Of a stretch of DNA of 7,742 nt, positions 1 through 7,054 are shown one piece after another. Source of the DNA: an uncultured Bacilli bacterium (GTDB taxonomy: Bacteria > Bacillota_I > Bacilli_A > RF39 > UBA660); NCBI GenBank assembly GCA_947630585.1, contig CANRIE010000099.1, positions 1 to 7,742 on the forward strand, read 5' to 3'. Each line of letters starts with the position of its first letter. The stretch's first letter is position 1. Under the pieces are notes generated by a model, which was not told the origin of the DNA, did no database searches, and was given only the letters and a program-made list of their open reading frames with translations. A program made the translations under genes and the position numbers.

Positions 1-63
1 TTTTCGAACACGTTTTCCCATAAAATAAGGAAAATAAGTTAAAAGTTGGGATAAAAAAATAGT

Positions 64-72
64 TGGTATAAT
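64..72 (+). promoter_or_regulatory. extended -10 promoter-like element at the truncated gene start
   Basis: TGG-TATAAT at 64-72 is a perfect extended -10 and overlaps ATG 71, so transcription would start near 79, downstream of that ATG. The first usable start would then be ATG 92, preceded only by a poor AGGCG-like site. No convincing -35 is present (TTGGGA at 46-51 has a 15-base spacer). Because the same bases appear to encode conserved family residues, the match may be chance in AT-rich DNA. Confidence 0.3.
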
Positions 73-1630
73 GATAGCAGGCGATGTATATATGAAATAT
101 ACAGAAAGTAATACTGTTATAAATGCTGAATTAATGATGCCAAGGAGTAGTTATGACCCTGAAACTTATTTTGAATTTACTATAGAAGGAAAGAATACAT
201 ATTCAAAAGATATTTATTATGAGATATTAATTAATCATGGAGATCCACATGGAACTAGAAAAACAAGACTAGATGATAAATTCTTAAGATTTAGACTTGA
301 AGAAATAGTAGATGATGAAGTTACTCCAGTTATAGAAGAAGGAACTTATGAGGAGATAAGTAATACAAAAATATGGGTTAATACAATAAAAGCCAATACT
401 AAAACTAAAACAAGTATTAAATATAGACTATATATGTGGATAACAGATGAAGTTAATATAAGTGCTAGTGGAGATTATACTAATGAAAAATGGAATAATG
501 ATGTTTTTGCAAGTATCAAAGTATCAGTTAATGGGGATTTTGAAGAAAAGAAAGTAACAAGTGATATTGGAACTGAGGTCATAAAAGCAACATTAGGAAA
601 AACAAATGGGATAATTGCTGTAAGTGATTCAAATCAAAAAGTAACAAGTGAAAGTGAAGATATAAGAGAATACAGATATTCTGGAACAAGAGTAAATAAT
701 TATGTGTATTTTAATTGTGAAGAAGGGGAACTTCAAAATGCAGATAATTGCGAAAAGTGGCGAATAATTGGAGTATTTGAAGATGAAAATGGAGCGGAAC
801 ATTTAAAAATAGTAAAAAATGAAGTACTAGAATATTCTGATTTTCCAGAAACGTATACAGTAAATGGAACAGAATATAAAATAAAAACAACAACTAGTAA
901 TAACTCTGTTTATTGGAACAATAATAAAATAGGATATAACAACAACTGGGCAACAGCAGGACTTCAATATTGGTTAAATAGTGAACACGATGATACAGAA
1001 ACGCAAGGGTACTTAAGTAATTTGAAAATATCAGCTAAAAGTATGATAGAAGAAAAAGCAAAATACTACTTAGGAGCTGTAACGTATGTTTATACTGTTG
1101 AAAATGGTTATATAGTTGTTGATAGTGGAATAAGAGATACACCAAACGAAGCCTACAAAAATGAAAGAACAACAGAATGTACTGGAGGAAAAGGGCCAAG
1201 TACAAATAGTAGTAAAAGTGCAGTAGAAGGAAATAATAGTTGTCGAGTATGGGCAAATAATAGTGCAATCTGGGAAGGAAGCATAGCACTTTTATATCCA
1301 AGTGACTTTGGTTATAGTGCAGATAGTAGTTATTGGGATACAATCCTAGATGAAACATTTAGATCAAGTGCAAGTGTTAAAAGTTGGCTACAAATGGGAG
1401 CAAATCATAAAAGTTACGAATGGCTTTTGTCACCTGCCTCAAATGGCACTGAGCGTGTTTTTTACTGGGTCTATGATGGTATTTGGAATTGGAGCTACTT
1501 GAGTGCCGTTGATGTTGACTTTGAAGATTCTAAAGCTTTTAGTGTTCGTCCTTGTCTATATCTAAAATCAGAAGTTAAAATAGTTAAAGGAGATGGAACT
1601 GAAAAAAATGCTTATCAACTTGAAATCTAG
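71..1630 (+). CDS. N-terminally truncated variable surface protein with C-type-lectin-like C-terminal domain
   Basis: This 519-residue product matches, from memory, a multicopy surface-protein family of uncultured gut Firmicutes. Residues 1-160 are the domain that normally follows a signal/anchor helix (AGDVYMKYTES, YDP..YFEFT..GKNT, YRLYMWI, ASIKV.V.GDF). Residues 200-250 hold EYRYSG...NYVYFNC and CEKWRIIGVF. Residues 400-519 resemble a C-type-lectin/DGR-target fold (IALLYPSDFGY, EWLLSPAS, SVRPCLYLKSEV, GDGT). No hydrophobic leader is present, and an in-frame TAA at 35-37 blocks upstream extension, so the gene appears 5'-truncated. The start is uncertain: ATG 71 overlaps a TATAAT and has no Shine-Dalgarno site; ATG 92 is the alternative. 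Without a leader the product would stay in the cytoplasm, so it may be a pseudogene or a silent donor copy. No ligand can be inferred. The family assignment is good; expression is doubtful. Confidence 0.72.
   Translation: MIAGDVYMKYTESNTVINAELMMPRSSYDPETYFEFTIEGKNTYSKDIYYEILINHGDPHGTRKTRLDDKFLRFRLEEIVDDEVTPVIEEGTYEEISNTKIWVNTIKANTKTKTSIKYRLYMWITDEVNISASGDYTNEKWNNDVFASIKVSVNGDFEEKKVTSDIGTEVIKATLGKTNGIIAVSDSNQKVTSESEDIREYRYSGTRVNNYVYFNCEEGELQNADNCEKWRIIGVFEDENGAEHLKIVKNEVLEYSDFPETYTVNGTEYKIKTTTSNNSVYWNNNKIGYNNNWATAGLQYWLNSEHDDTETQGYLSNLKISAKSMIEEKAKYYLGAVTYVYTVENGYIVVDSGIRDTPNEAYKNERTTECTGGKGPSTNSSKSAVEGNNSCRVWANNSAIWEGSIALLYPSDFGYSADSSYWDTILDETFRSSASVKSWLQMGANHKSYEWLLSPASNGTERVFYWVYDGIWNWSYLSAVDVDFEDSKAFSVRPCLYLKSEVKIVKGDGTEKNAYQLEI
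1433..1555 (+). other. candidate variable region (DGR-like) inside the surface protein gene
   Basis: This stretch encodes about residues 455-494, ending at the VRP motif. By hand count it is about 20% A and 41% GC, whereas the preceding 120 bases are about 38% A. It uses codons rare in the rest of the gene (CGT, GCC, GGC, GTC, GAG). It is rich in Tyr, Trp, Asp and Ser codons (TAC, TAT, GAT, GAC, AGC, AGT) of the kind produced when adenines of AAY template codons are mutated. Its position just before the C-terminal VRPxxYLKS matches DGR targets with a C-type-lectin fold. No template repeat or reverse transcriptase is visible here, so recombination among paralogues is an equal explanation. Confidence 0.4.
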
Positions 1631-1646
1631 CAATGCTAGATTTTTT
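1623..1646 (+). terminator. intrinsic terminator of the surface protein gene
   Basis: A perfect 9-bp stem (AAATCTAGC 1623-1631 with GCTAGATTT 1635-1643) has a 3-base loop and a six-T run at 1641-1646. The TAG stop codon (1628-1630) lies inside the left arm. It separates this gene from the operon that follows. Confidence 0.85.
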
Positions 1647-1699
1647 CATGTCTAAAAATGTAAAATTATAATTCTTTTATAAAACATAGAAAAAAAACA

Positions 1700-1717
1700 T
1701 GATATAATGTTCTTGAG
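1700..1717 (+). promoter_or_regulatory. extended -10 promoter and ribosome binding site of the hydrolase-murF-ddl-gpmI operon
   Basis: TGA-TATAAT at 1700-1708 is an extended -10; no good -35 is seen, as is usual for such promoters. Transcription should begin near 1715. The Shine-Dalgarno GAGG is at 1714-1717, seven bases before ATG 1725, so the leader would be only about ten bases long. An in-frame ATG at 1707 overlaps the -10 and is therefore an unlikely start. Confidence 0.6.
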
Positions 1718-1724
1718 GTTATAT

Positions 1725-2441
1725 ATGATAAAAATAATAAAAGATTTAGAAATCAATTACGTTCAATATGGTAAAGGTGATGATGTTGTTCTTCTTCATG
1801 GTTGGGGACAAAATATTGCCATGATGGATCCAATTGGTAAGAATTTATCGAAAGATAAGAGAATAACAATTTTAGATTTTCCTGGCTTTGGTAGTAGCCA
1901 AACTCCCAGTTTTGCTTATACTATATATGATTATACAGACCTTTTGAAAGAATTTTTAGATGAGTTAAAAATAAAAAATCCTATTTTAATAGGTCATTCC
2001 TTTGGAGGCAGAGTTGCTATTTGTTATGCAGCTAAATATAATGCTAAAAAACTAGTATTACTAGCAAGTCCCTTTAGAAGTTTAGAAAAAAAGGGTTTAA
2101 AAGTAAAAATATTAAAAACTCTAAAAAAAGTTAAATTTTTAAATGGAGTTGCTGAATACATGAAACGCCATATGGGAAGTGATGACTATAAAGCAGCAAC
2201 AGGCGTTATGCGAGATATATTAGTTAGTACAATTAATACTAATTTATCAGAAGATGCTAAAAAAATTAAAATAGAAACTTTACTCATTTGGGGTGAAAAT
2301 GATGAAGCAGTTCCAATAAGTGAAGCAAAAGTCTTAGAAAGTTTGATTGAAAATTCAGCTTTAATAACATTACCTGGTACCCATTATTGCTATTTAGAAA
2401 ATTTAGGACAAATTATTAGTATATTAAATCATTTTATATAG
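1725..2441 (+). CDS. alpha/beta hydrolase
   Basis: A 238-residue soluble alpha/beta-hydrolase-fold protein. HGWG at 25-28 forms the oxyanion-hole loop. DFPGFGSS at 51-58 is the conserved strand-turn. GHSFGG at 90-95 is the nucleophile elbow with Ser92. Asp193 (in WGENDEAVP) and His220 (in PGTHYCYLE) complete the catalytic triad. There is no signal peptide, so it acts in the cytoplasm. Length is normal for a compact family member with a short basic cap region (about 118-180). The start at 1725 is chosen because it has a GAGG seven bases upstream; the longer start at 1707 lies in the promoter -10. It is the first gene of the operon and its stop codon shares a base with the murF ribosome binding site. 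The substrate is unknown; the neighbours hint at cell-wall or envelope metabolism, but esterase, thioesterase or lipase activity is equally possible. Confidence 0.88.
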   Translation: MIKIIKDLEINYVQYGKGDDVVLLHGWGQNIAMMDPIGKNLSKDKRITILDFPGFGSSQTPSFAYTIYDYTDLLKEFLDELKIKNPILIGHSFGGRVAICYAAKYNAKKLVLLASPFRSLEKKGLKVKILKTLKKVKFLNGVAEYMKRHMGSDDYKAATGVMRDILVSTINTNLSEDAKKIKIETLLIWGENDEAVPISEAKVLESLIENSALITLPGTHYCYLENLGQIISILNHFI

Positions 2442-2453
2442 AGGAGGGATATT

Positions 2454-4067
2454 ATGTATATTTATCTATTTGTTTATTTAGTTTATATATTTTATAAAAG
2501 TAGAACTTCACTTTATATGTTACAACAAAACTTATATAATGAAAATAAACGTTATTTAAGATGGTGTGAAAGAAATAAAAAACGAATTTTTAATTCGATT
2601 GATTTCTTACCACTCATTTTATCAATTTTTCTATTTCTATCTAATGAATCATTTATAGTTGAAGTAATATATGTCTCAATAATGATAATTTATATAATCG
2701 GAATATATGATGAATATCATAAAAATCAAGATAATCAAAATAAAATTAAATTTAATATTACAAGTAGGATTAAAAGACTTTATCTAACAGAATTTATAAT
2801 TATTGGAATATTATTTGGAATACTCTTATTAACTAAGTTTTCAGGAATAGTTTTAATAATTTTAACACTTATAATTGCATTTTTATATTACTTTATATAC
2901 TTAATTAATATATTAAATAAACCAATTGAAAAGTTAATATATAATCACTATTTCAAAATGGCTAAAGATAAATTAGATTCAAATTCTAGGTTAAAAGTAA
3001 TTGGAGTAACGGGAAGTTATGGAAAAACAAGTAGTAAAAATATATTAAGTCATGTTTTAAGTTGTAAGTATATAACAAGACCAACTCCTAAAAACTTAAA
3101 TACTCCCTATGGATTAATGATAACAATTAATAACTATTTAGATAAATTTGATGAAATATTAATTGCTGAAATGGGGGCTTATGTTAAAGGAGAAATTAAA
3201 GAATTATGTGATTTTGTAAAACCAAAATACGGAATATTAACAATAATTGGGGAAGCACATTTAGAAACTTTTAAAAGTAAAGAAAATATTTGTAAAGCTA
3301 AATTTGAACTTATTGAATCATTACCAGAAGATGGAGCATGTGTTTTAAATTTAGATGATGAATATCAAGTTAATTATGTTAAAAATGAATTAAAAAATAA
3401 AGTTAAAATTATTTGGATTGGGGTTGATAACCCTGATGCCAATTTCAATGCTACTAATATTAAAAGTGATAAAAACGGGACTTGCTTTGATATTATTTAT
3501 AACAAAGAAACTTATCATGTTGAAACTAAGTTATTAGGGCTACATAATGTATATAATATTTTAGCAAGTATTGCCTTAGGGCATGAACTTAAAGTTGAAA
3601 TACCTGATATGATAAGAAAAGTTAAATCTATTTTACCAATTGAACATCGACTAGAAATTAAGAAACTAAGAGATATAGTAATGATAGATGATGCGTATAA
3701 CTCAAATCCAGTAGGAGCCAGGAATGCTCTTGAGGTTTTAAAAATGATGGATGGAATAAAAGTTGTTGTTACACCAGGAATGATTGAACTTGGAGATAAA
3801 GAAGAAGAATTAAACTATGAGTTTGGTAAAGAAATTGCAAGTGTTGCTGATTATGTTATTTTAGTTGGAGAAAATAAAACTTTAAATATTAAAAAAGGTA
3901 TTCTTGACGGGGGTTTCAAAGAAAATCGAATTATGGTTTTAAATAAAGTAACAGATGCCTTTAGAGAACTTGAAAAAATTAAAGGACGATATTCAGAAAA
4001 AGAAGTTTATGCTTTATTTGAAAATGATTTACCTGATATTTATAATGAAGGAGGAAATAAAAAATGA
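2454..4067 (+). CDS. murF: membrane-anchored MurF, UDP-MurNAc-tripeptide--D-Ala-D-Ala ligase
   Basis: ATP-dependent ligase that adds D-Ala-D-Ala to UDP-MurNAc-tripeptide, the last cytoplasmic step of peptidoglycan precursor assembly. Residues 1-155 hold about five hydrophobic segments (approximately 1-15, 50-64, 68-85, 112-128, 130-153). The Mur-ligase core follows: P-loop GVTGSYGKTSSK 184-195, AEMGAY 238-243, KAKFELIE 281-288 (candidate carbamylated Lys283), LGLHNVYN 361-368, EHRLE 397-401 and DDAYNSNP 412-419. The C-terminal FENDLPDIY 522-530 fits MurF rather than MurE. At 537 residues it is longer than the usual ~450. The usual N-terminal MurF substrate-binding domain (with its DSR motif) is not recognisable; the membrane part sits in its place. 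AGGAGG at 2442-2447 sets the start. The gene overlaps ddl by ATGA. The MurF function is likely; the role of the membrane domain is unknown. Confidence 0.85.
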   Translation: MYIYLFVYLVYIFYKSRTSLYMLQQNLYNENKRYLRWCERNKKRIFNSIDFLPLILSIFLFLSNESFIVEVIYVSIMIIYIIGIYDEYHKNQDNQNKIKFNITSRIKRLYLTEFIIIGILFGILLLTKFSGIVLIILTLIIAFLYYFIYLINILNKPIEKLIYNHYFKMAKDKLDSNSRLKVIGVTGSYGKTSSKNILSHVLSCKYITRPTPKNLNTPYGLMITINNYLDKFDEILIAEMGAYVKGEIKELCDFVKPKYGILTIIGEAHLETFKSKENICKAKFELIESLPEDGACVLNLDDEYQVNYVKNELKNKVKIIWIGVDNPDANFNATNIKSDKNGTCFDIIYNKETYHVETKLLGLHNVYNILASIALGHELKVEIPDMIRKVKSILPIEHRLEIKKLRDIVMIDDAYNSNPVGARNALEVLKMMDGIKVVVTPGMIELGDKEEELNYEFGKEIASVADYVILVGENKTLNIKKGILDGGFKENRIMVLNKVTDAFRELEKIKGRYSEKEVYALFENDLPDIYNEGGNKK

Positions 4068-5251
4068 AAATTAAGTTAGGTGTTATTTTTGGGGGACGAT
4101 CAGTTGAACATGAAGTTAGTATTATAACAGCTATACAAGCAATTAATAAAATTGATTTAGTAAAATATGAGGTTGTACCAATTTACATTGCTAAAGATGG
4201 TCGATGGTATACCGGAAGAATGCTTTTAGATATTGAAATTTATAGTGATATGGATTTACTTAAACGTTATGCTAAAGAAGTTGTTTTATATAATCGTGAT
4301 GGAAGATTTGTTTTACAAAATAAAAAAGGTTTATTTAAGCAGGTTGTAAACGAAATCGATATGGCTTTTCCAATTATGCATGGAACCAATGGGGAAGATG
4401 GAACTTTACAAGGATATCTTGATACAATAGGAATCCCTTATGCAGAATCTGCTGTTTATGCTAGTGTTGTTGGACAAGATAAAATTTTCATGAAACAAAT
4501 ATTTAAAGAAAGTGGAGTTAATATAGTTAAATATAAATGGTTCTTTGATACCGATTATACTAATGATACAGATAAAGTTATTCATGATATTGAAAAACTA
4601 GAGTATCCTTTAATTGTTAAACCAGCAACTCTAGGGTCAAGTGTTGGAATAGAAGTTTGCCATAATCGGATGGAACTTGAAAGTGCCATTATGGAAGCTA
4701 TTAAATATGATAATAAAATTTTAGTTGAAGAAGTTGTACAAAACTTAAAAGAGGTTAATATCAGTGTTCTAGGAAACTATGAACATCAAGAATTAAGTGT
4801 AATTGAAGAAGTTGGAGGAGAACATGAATTATTAACTTATGAAGATAAATATATTGGGGATAAGAAAATGAAAGGCAAAGCTGGAAGTAAAGGAATGGCT
4901 AGTGCTAAAAGATTAATTCCAGCTGATATTCCGGATAACCTTGCTAAAGATGTAAGAGAGATGGCAATTAAAGCTTTTAGATCTCTTAACTCAAGTGGAG
5001 TTGTTCGAATTGACTTCTTAATTGATGAGAAAGAAGGGAAGATTTATGCTAATGAGATTAATAGTATTCCAGGTTCATTATCATTCTATTTATGGGAGAA
5101 AACAGCTAAACCTTATCCAGAATTATTAGATGATGTTATAAATTTAGGAATTGTTAGTTATAAAAATAAAAAAGCTAAAACTAATACCTTTGATACTAAT
5201 ATTTTAGAAGGTTTCAATGGTGCGAAAGGACTAAAAGGAATAAAAAAATGA
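4064..5251 (+). CDS. ddl: D-alanine--D-alanine ligase
   Basis: ATP-grasp enzyme joining two D-alanines; the product is the substrate of MurF just upstream. Visible motifs: GVIFGGRSVEHEVSIITA at 6-23 (first D-Ala site, Glu15), IMHGTNGEDGTLQG at 104-117, GQDKIFMK 137-144, VKPATLGSSVGI 185-196 (Lys186), VEEVV 221-225, RIDFLID 315-321 (Asp317) and NEINSIPGS 330-338 (Glu331 and Asn333 bind magnesium). The omega-loop region has TYEDKYIG at 258-265, as in D-Ala-D-Ala enzymes, and lacks the VanA-type His, so a D-lactate ligase is unlikely. At 395 residues it is somewhat long, with a Lys- and Gly-rich tail from about 366. The start overlaps the murF stop (ATGA) and AAGGAGG at 4048-4054 precedes it, so the two are probably translationally coupled. 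Confidence 0.95.
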   Translation: MKIKLGVIFGGRSVEHEVSIITAIQAINKIDLVKYEVVPIYIAKDGRWYTGRMLLDIEIYSDMDLLKRYAKEVVLYNRDGRFVLQNKKGLFKQVVNEIDMAFPIMHGTNGEDGTLQGYLDTIGIPYAESAVYASVVGQDKIFMKQIFKESGVNIVKYKWFFDTDYTNDTDKVIHDIEKLEYPLIVKPATLGSSVGIEVCHNRMELESAIMEAIKYDNKILVEEVVQNLKEVNISVLGNYEHQELSVIEEVGGEHELLTYEDKYIGDKKMKGKAGSKGMASAKRLIPADIPDNLAKDVREMAIKAFRSLNSSGVVRIDFLIDEKEGKIYANEINSIPGSLSFYLWEKTAKPYPELLDDVINLGIVSYKNKKAKTNTFDTNILEGFNGAKGLKGIKK

Positions 5252-6759
5252 AAAAAGTTATTTTAACAATTTTAGATGGATATGGATTAAGTGATAAAAG
5301 AGAAGGAAATGCAGTTAAACTTGCTAATACTAAAACTTTAGATAAAATATTTGAAGATTACCCTTATACAACTATTAAAGCAAGCGGCTTGGATGTTGGG
5401 CTTCCAAGTGGACAAATGGGTAATAGTGAGGTAGGACATACCAACATTGGAGCCGGAAGAATAGTTTATCAAGAATTAACAAGAATTAATAAAGATATTG
5501 AAGATAAAACTTTCTTTCAAAATGAAGAAATTATTAAAACTATTAACTATGCTAAAAATAACAATCAAAAATTACATTTAATGGGATTATTATCAGATGG
5601 TGGAGTTCATAGTCATATTAATCATTTATTTGCAATTTTAGATTTATGTCATGAATTAGATTTTAATAATGTTTATGTTCATGCTATATTAGATGGACGT
5701 GATACTAGTCCAACAAGTGGAATTAACTATTTAAAAGAATTATCAGAAAAACTTAATAGTTTAAATTTTCCAAAACTCTCAACTATCATTGGCAGGTTCT
5801 ATGCGATGGATAGAGATAAACGTTATGAAAGAATTGAAGAGGCATATAAATTATTTACAACTGGTGAAGGAATTAAAACAGATAATTTTGAAGAAACAAT
5901 AAAAAGTATGTATCAAGATAATGTAACTGATGAATTTATGAAAGGGATACTTGTTAATGAGTTAGGTTTAGTAGAAAAGAGAGATGCCATAATTTTCTAT
6001 AACTTTAGACCTGATAGAGCAAGAGAAATTACAAGAAGTTTTGTTGATAAGGATTTTCCTTATTTTGAAAGAGAAAATTTAAATATATATTATACTTGTA
6101 TGAGAGAATATGATAAAACAATAACTGGTGTTAATATTATCTATAAAGATGAAGAAATTAAAAATACTTTAGGAGAAGTAGTAAGCACTAACAATTTAAA
6201 CCAACTTCGAATTGCTGAAACGGAAAAATATGCTCATGTAACATTCTTCCTAAATGGAGGAGTTGAAACGGAGTATAAGGGTGAAGATAGAATCTTAGTT
6301 CCATCTCCAAAAGATGTTAAAACCTATGATTTAAAGCCCGAGATGTCAGCACGAGAAGTTTGTGATAAAGTTCTCGAATCTTTAGATAGAAATTACTATG
6401 ACTTAATTGTTTTAAATTTTGCTAATCCTGATATGGTTGGACATACAGGAAATTTAGAGGCTGTTATCAAAGCCTTAGAAGTAATTGATTCTTGTATGGA
6501 AAAGATACTAGAAAAAGTATTTGAAAAAGATTATGCTATGATTGTAACAGCAGATCATGGTAACTGCGAATGCATGATTAATGATGATGGTAGTATAAAT
6601 ACGGCTCATACAACGAATTTAGTTCCTCTTGCTTTAATAAATTATAAAGATGTTAAATTAAACCCAGGACGCTTATCTGATATTAGTCCAACTATTTTAG
6701 ATATCTTAGATATTAAAAAGCCAGATGAGATGACGGGAGAAAGTTTAATAAAAAAATAA
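5248..6759 (+). CDS. gpmI: 2,3-bisphosphoglycerate-independent phosphoglycerate mutase
   Basis: Interconverts 3- and 2-phosphoglycerate in glycolysis using two divalent metal ions (usually manganese), in the cytoplasm. The 503 residues are typical of the family and all key residues are visible: metal ligand Asp10 (LDGYG), catalytic Ser60 in GQMGNSEVGHTNIGAGR, HSH 121-123, DGRDTSP 149-155, Arg183 and Arg189 (GRFYAMDRDKRYER), FRPDRARE 253-260, Lys327, Asp394 and His398 (NPDMVGHTGN), Asp436 and His437 (TADHGNCE), and His454 (HTTNLVP). The start overlaps the ddl stop codon by ATGA, with AAGGA at 5235-5239 inside the ddl end. A glycolytic enzyme at the end of a wall-precursor operon is unusual; gpmI more often sits with other glycolytic genes. 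A bidirectional hairpin follows directly. Confidence 0.97.
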   Translation: MKKVILTILDGYGLSDKREGNAVKLANTKTLDKIFEDYPYTTIKASGLDVGLPSGQMGNSEVGHTNIGAGRIVYQELTRINKDIEDKTFFQNEEIIKTINYAKNNNQKLHLMGLLSDGGVHSHINHLFAILDLCHELDFNNVYVHAILDGRDTSPTSGINYLKELSEKLNSLNFPKLSTIIGRFYAMDRDKRYERIEEAYKLFTTGEGIKTDNFEETIKSMYQDNVTDEFMKGILVNELGLVEKRDAIIFYNFRPDRAREITRSFVDKDFPYFERENLNIYYTCMREYDKTITGVNIIYKDEEIKNTLGEVVSTNNLNQLRIAETEKYAHVTFFLNGGVETEYKGEDRILVPSPKDVKTYDLKPEMSAREVCDKVLESLDRNYYDLIVLNFANPDMVGHTGNLEAVIKALEVIDSCMEKILEKVFEKDYAMIVTADHGNCECMINDDGSINTAHTTNLVPLALINYKDVKLNPGRLSDISPTILDILDIKKPDEMTGESLIKK

Positions 6760-6783
6760 AAAATTGGTGTTGAGCCAATTTTT
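6759..6783. terminator. bidirectional terminator between gpmI and the ferredoxin gene
   Basis: A 9-bp stem (AAAAATTGG 6759-6767 with CCAATTTTT 6775-6783) has a 7-base loop. On the plus strand the right arm ends in five T. On the minus strand the reverse complement runs into a T-rich tract from the A-rich end of gpmI. It therefore serves both convergent genes. The last base of the gpmI stop and two bases of the ferredoxin stop lie within it. Confidence 0.8.
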
Positions 6784-6970
6784 ATTCGTTTATTTCTTTA
6801 ATAGCTTCAGTTGGGCAACCTTCTATAGCTTCTTTAACAGCTTCTTCATCATCTTTAGGTACAGTATCAACTTTTACATGACTTACATCTTCAACTTCAA
6901 ATACCTTAGGACAAACACTAGCACAATAACCACAACTAATGCATAAACTTTCATCAACTTCTACTTTCAT
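6782..6970 (-). CDS. small [4Fe-4S] ferredoxin
   Basis: A 62-residue acidic electron carrier. Cys10, Cys13 and Cys16 (CISCGYC) with Cys52 (GCP) can ligate one [4Fe-4S] cluster, as in the single-cluster ferredoxins of Firmicutes and Thermotoga. Cys20 (VCPKVF) is also present. In some relatives that position forms a disulfide, but no partner cysteine is seen here, and the second motif is too short for a second cluster. The start is fixed by GGAGG (6979-6983 on the minus strand) nine bases before ATG. It stands alone, convergent with gpmI and divergent from rpsP. The redox partners are unknown; candidates in fermenters are pyruvate:ferredoxin oxidoreductase or a hydrogenase, none of which lies here. 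Confidence 0.93.
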   Translation of the reverse strand: MKVEVDESLCISCGYCASVCPKVFEVEDVSHVKVDTVPKDDEEAVKEAIEGCPTEAIKEINE

Positions 6971-6989
6971 GATTTATACCTCCAATTCC

Positions 6990-7018
6990 ATTATATTAAG
7001 AAATTAAATAATTAGCAA
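6990..7018 (-). promoter_or_regulatory. promoter of the ferredoxin gene
   Basis: Reading the minus strand, -35 TTGCTA (7018-7013) and a perfect -10 TATAAT (6995-6990) are separated by 17 bases. Transcription should start near 6983, at the ribosome binding site, giving a leader of only about a dozen bases. Confidence 0.65.
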
Positions 7019-7032
7019 GTATTTTTTTACCC

Positions 7033-7054
7033 TGTCAACAAAAAAATGTTGACA
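7033..7054. promoter_or_regulatory. perfect inverted repeat between divergent promoters, candidate operator
   Basis: TGTCAACA (7033-7040) and TGTTGACA (7047-7054) are perfect reverse complements separated by six A. The right arm contains the rpsP -35 hexamer, and the dyad lies upstream of the ferredoxin -35. It is upstream of both expected transcription starts, so it would not be in either RNA and cannot act as a terminator. A DNA-binding dimer site that could block rpsP transcription is a reasonable reading. The regulator is not identifiable from the sequence. Confidence 0.5.

Noticed and set aside
13..34. TTTTCC/GGAAAA inverted repeat as an upstream terminator or recombination site
   Set aside because: Six weak base pairs with a 10-base loop and no T tract; not distinguishable from chance.
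711..1358. Minus-strand open frames opposite the surface protein gene (711-893 and 1035-1358)
   Set aside because: Low-complexity Leu/Phe/Tyr/His translations, typical of the antisense of an A-rich gene; no ribosome binding site or family resemblance.
1530..1542. CTAAA/TTTAG mini-hairpin near the end of the variable patch, as a DGR homing hairpin
   Set aside because: Five AT-rich base pairs inside coding sequence is within chance, and known homing hairpins lie beyond the variable region.
1707..1724. Longer start for the hydrolase at ATG 1707
   Set aside because: The ATG overlaps the extended -10; ATG 1725 has a proper GAGG and gives the normal N-terminus.
4064..5251. Vancomycin-resistance-type D-Ala-D-Lac ligase
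   Set aside because: It lacks the VanA-type omega-loop histidine, has a TYEDKY segment as in Ddl, and no vanH/vanX neighbours are present.
6764..6946. Plus-strand open frame of 60 codons after gpmI
   Set aside because: It is the antisense of the clear ferredoxin gene and begins inside the terminator hairpin.
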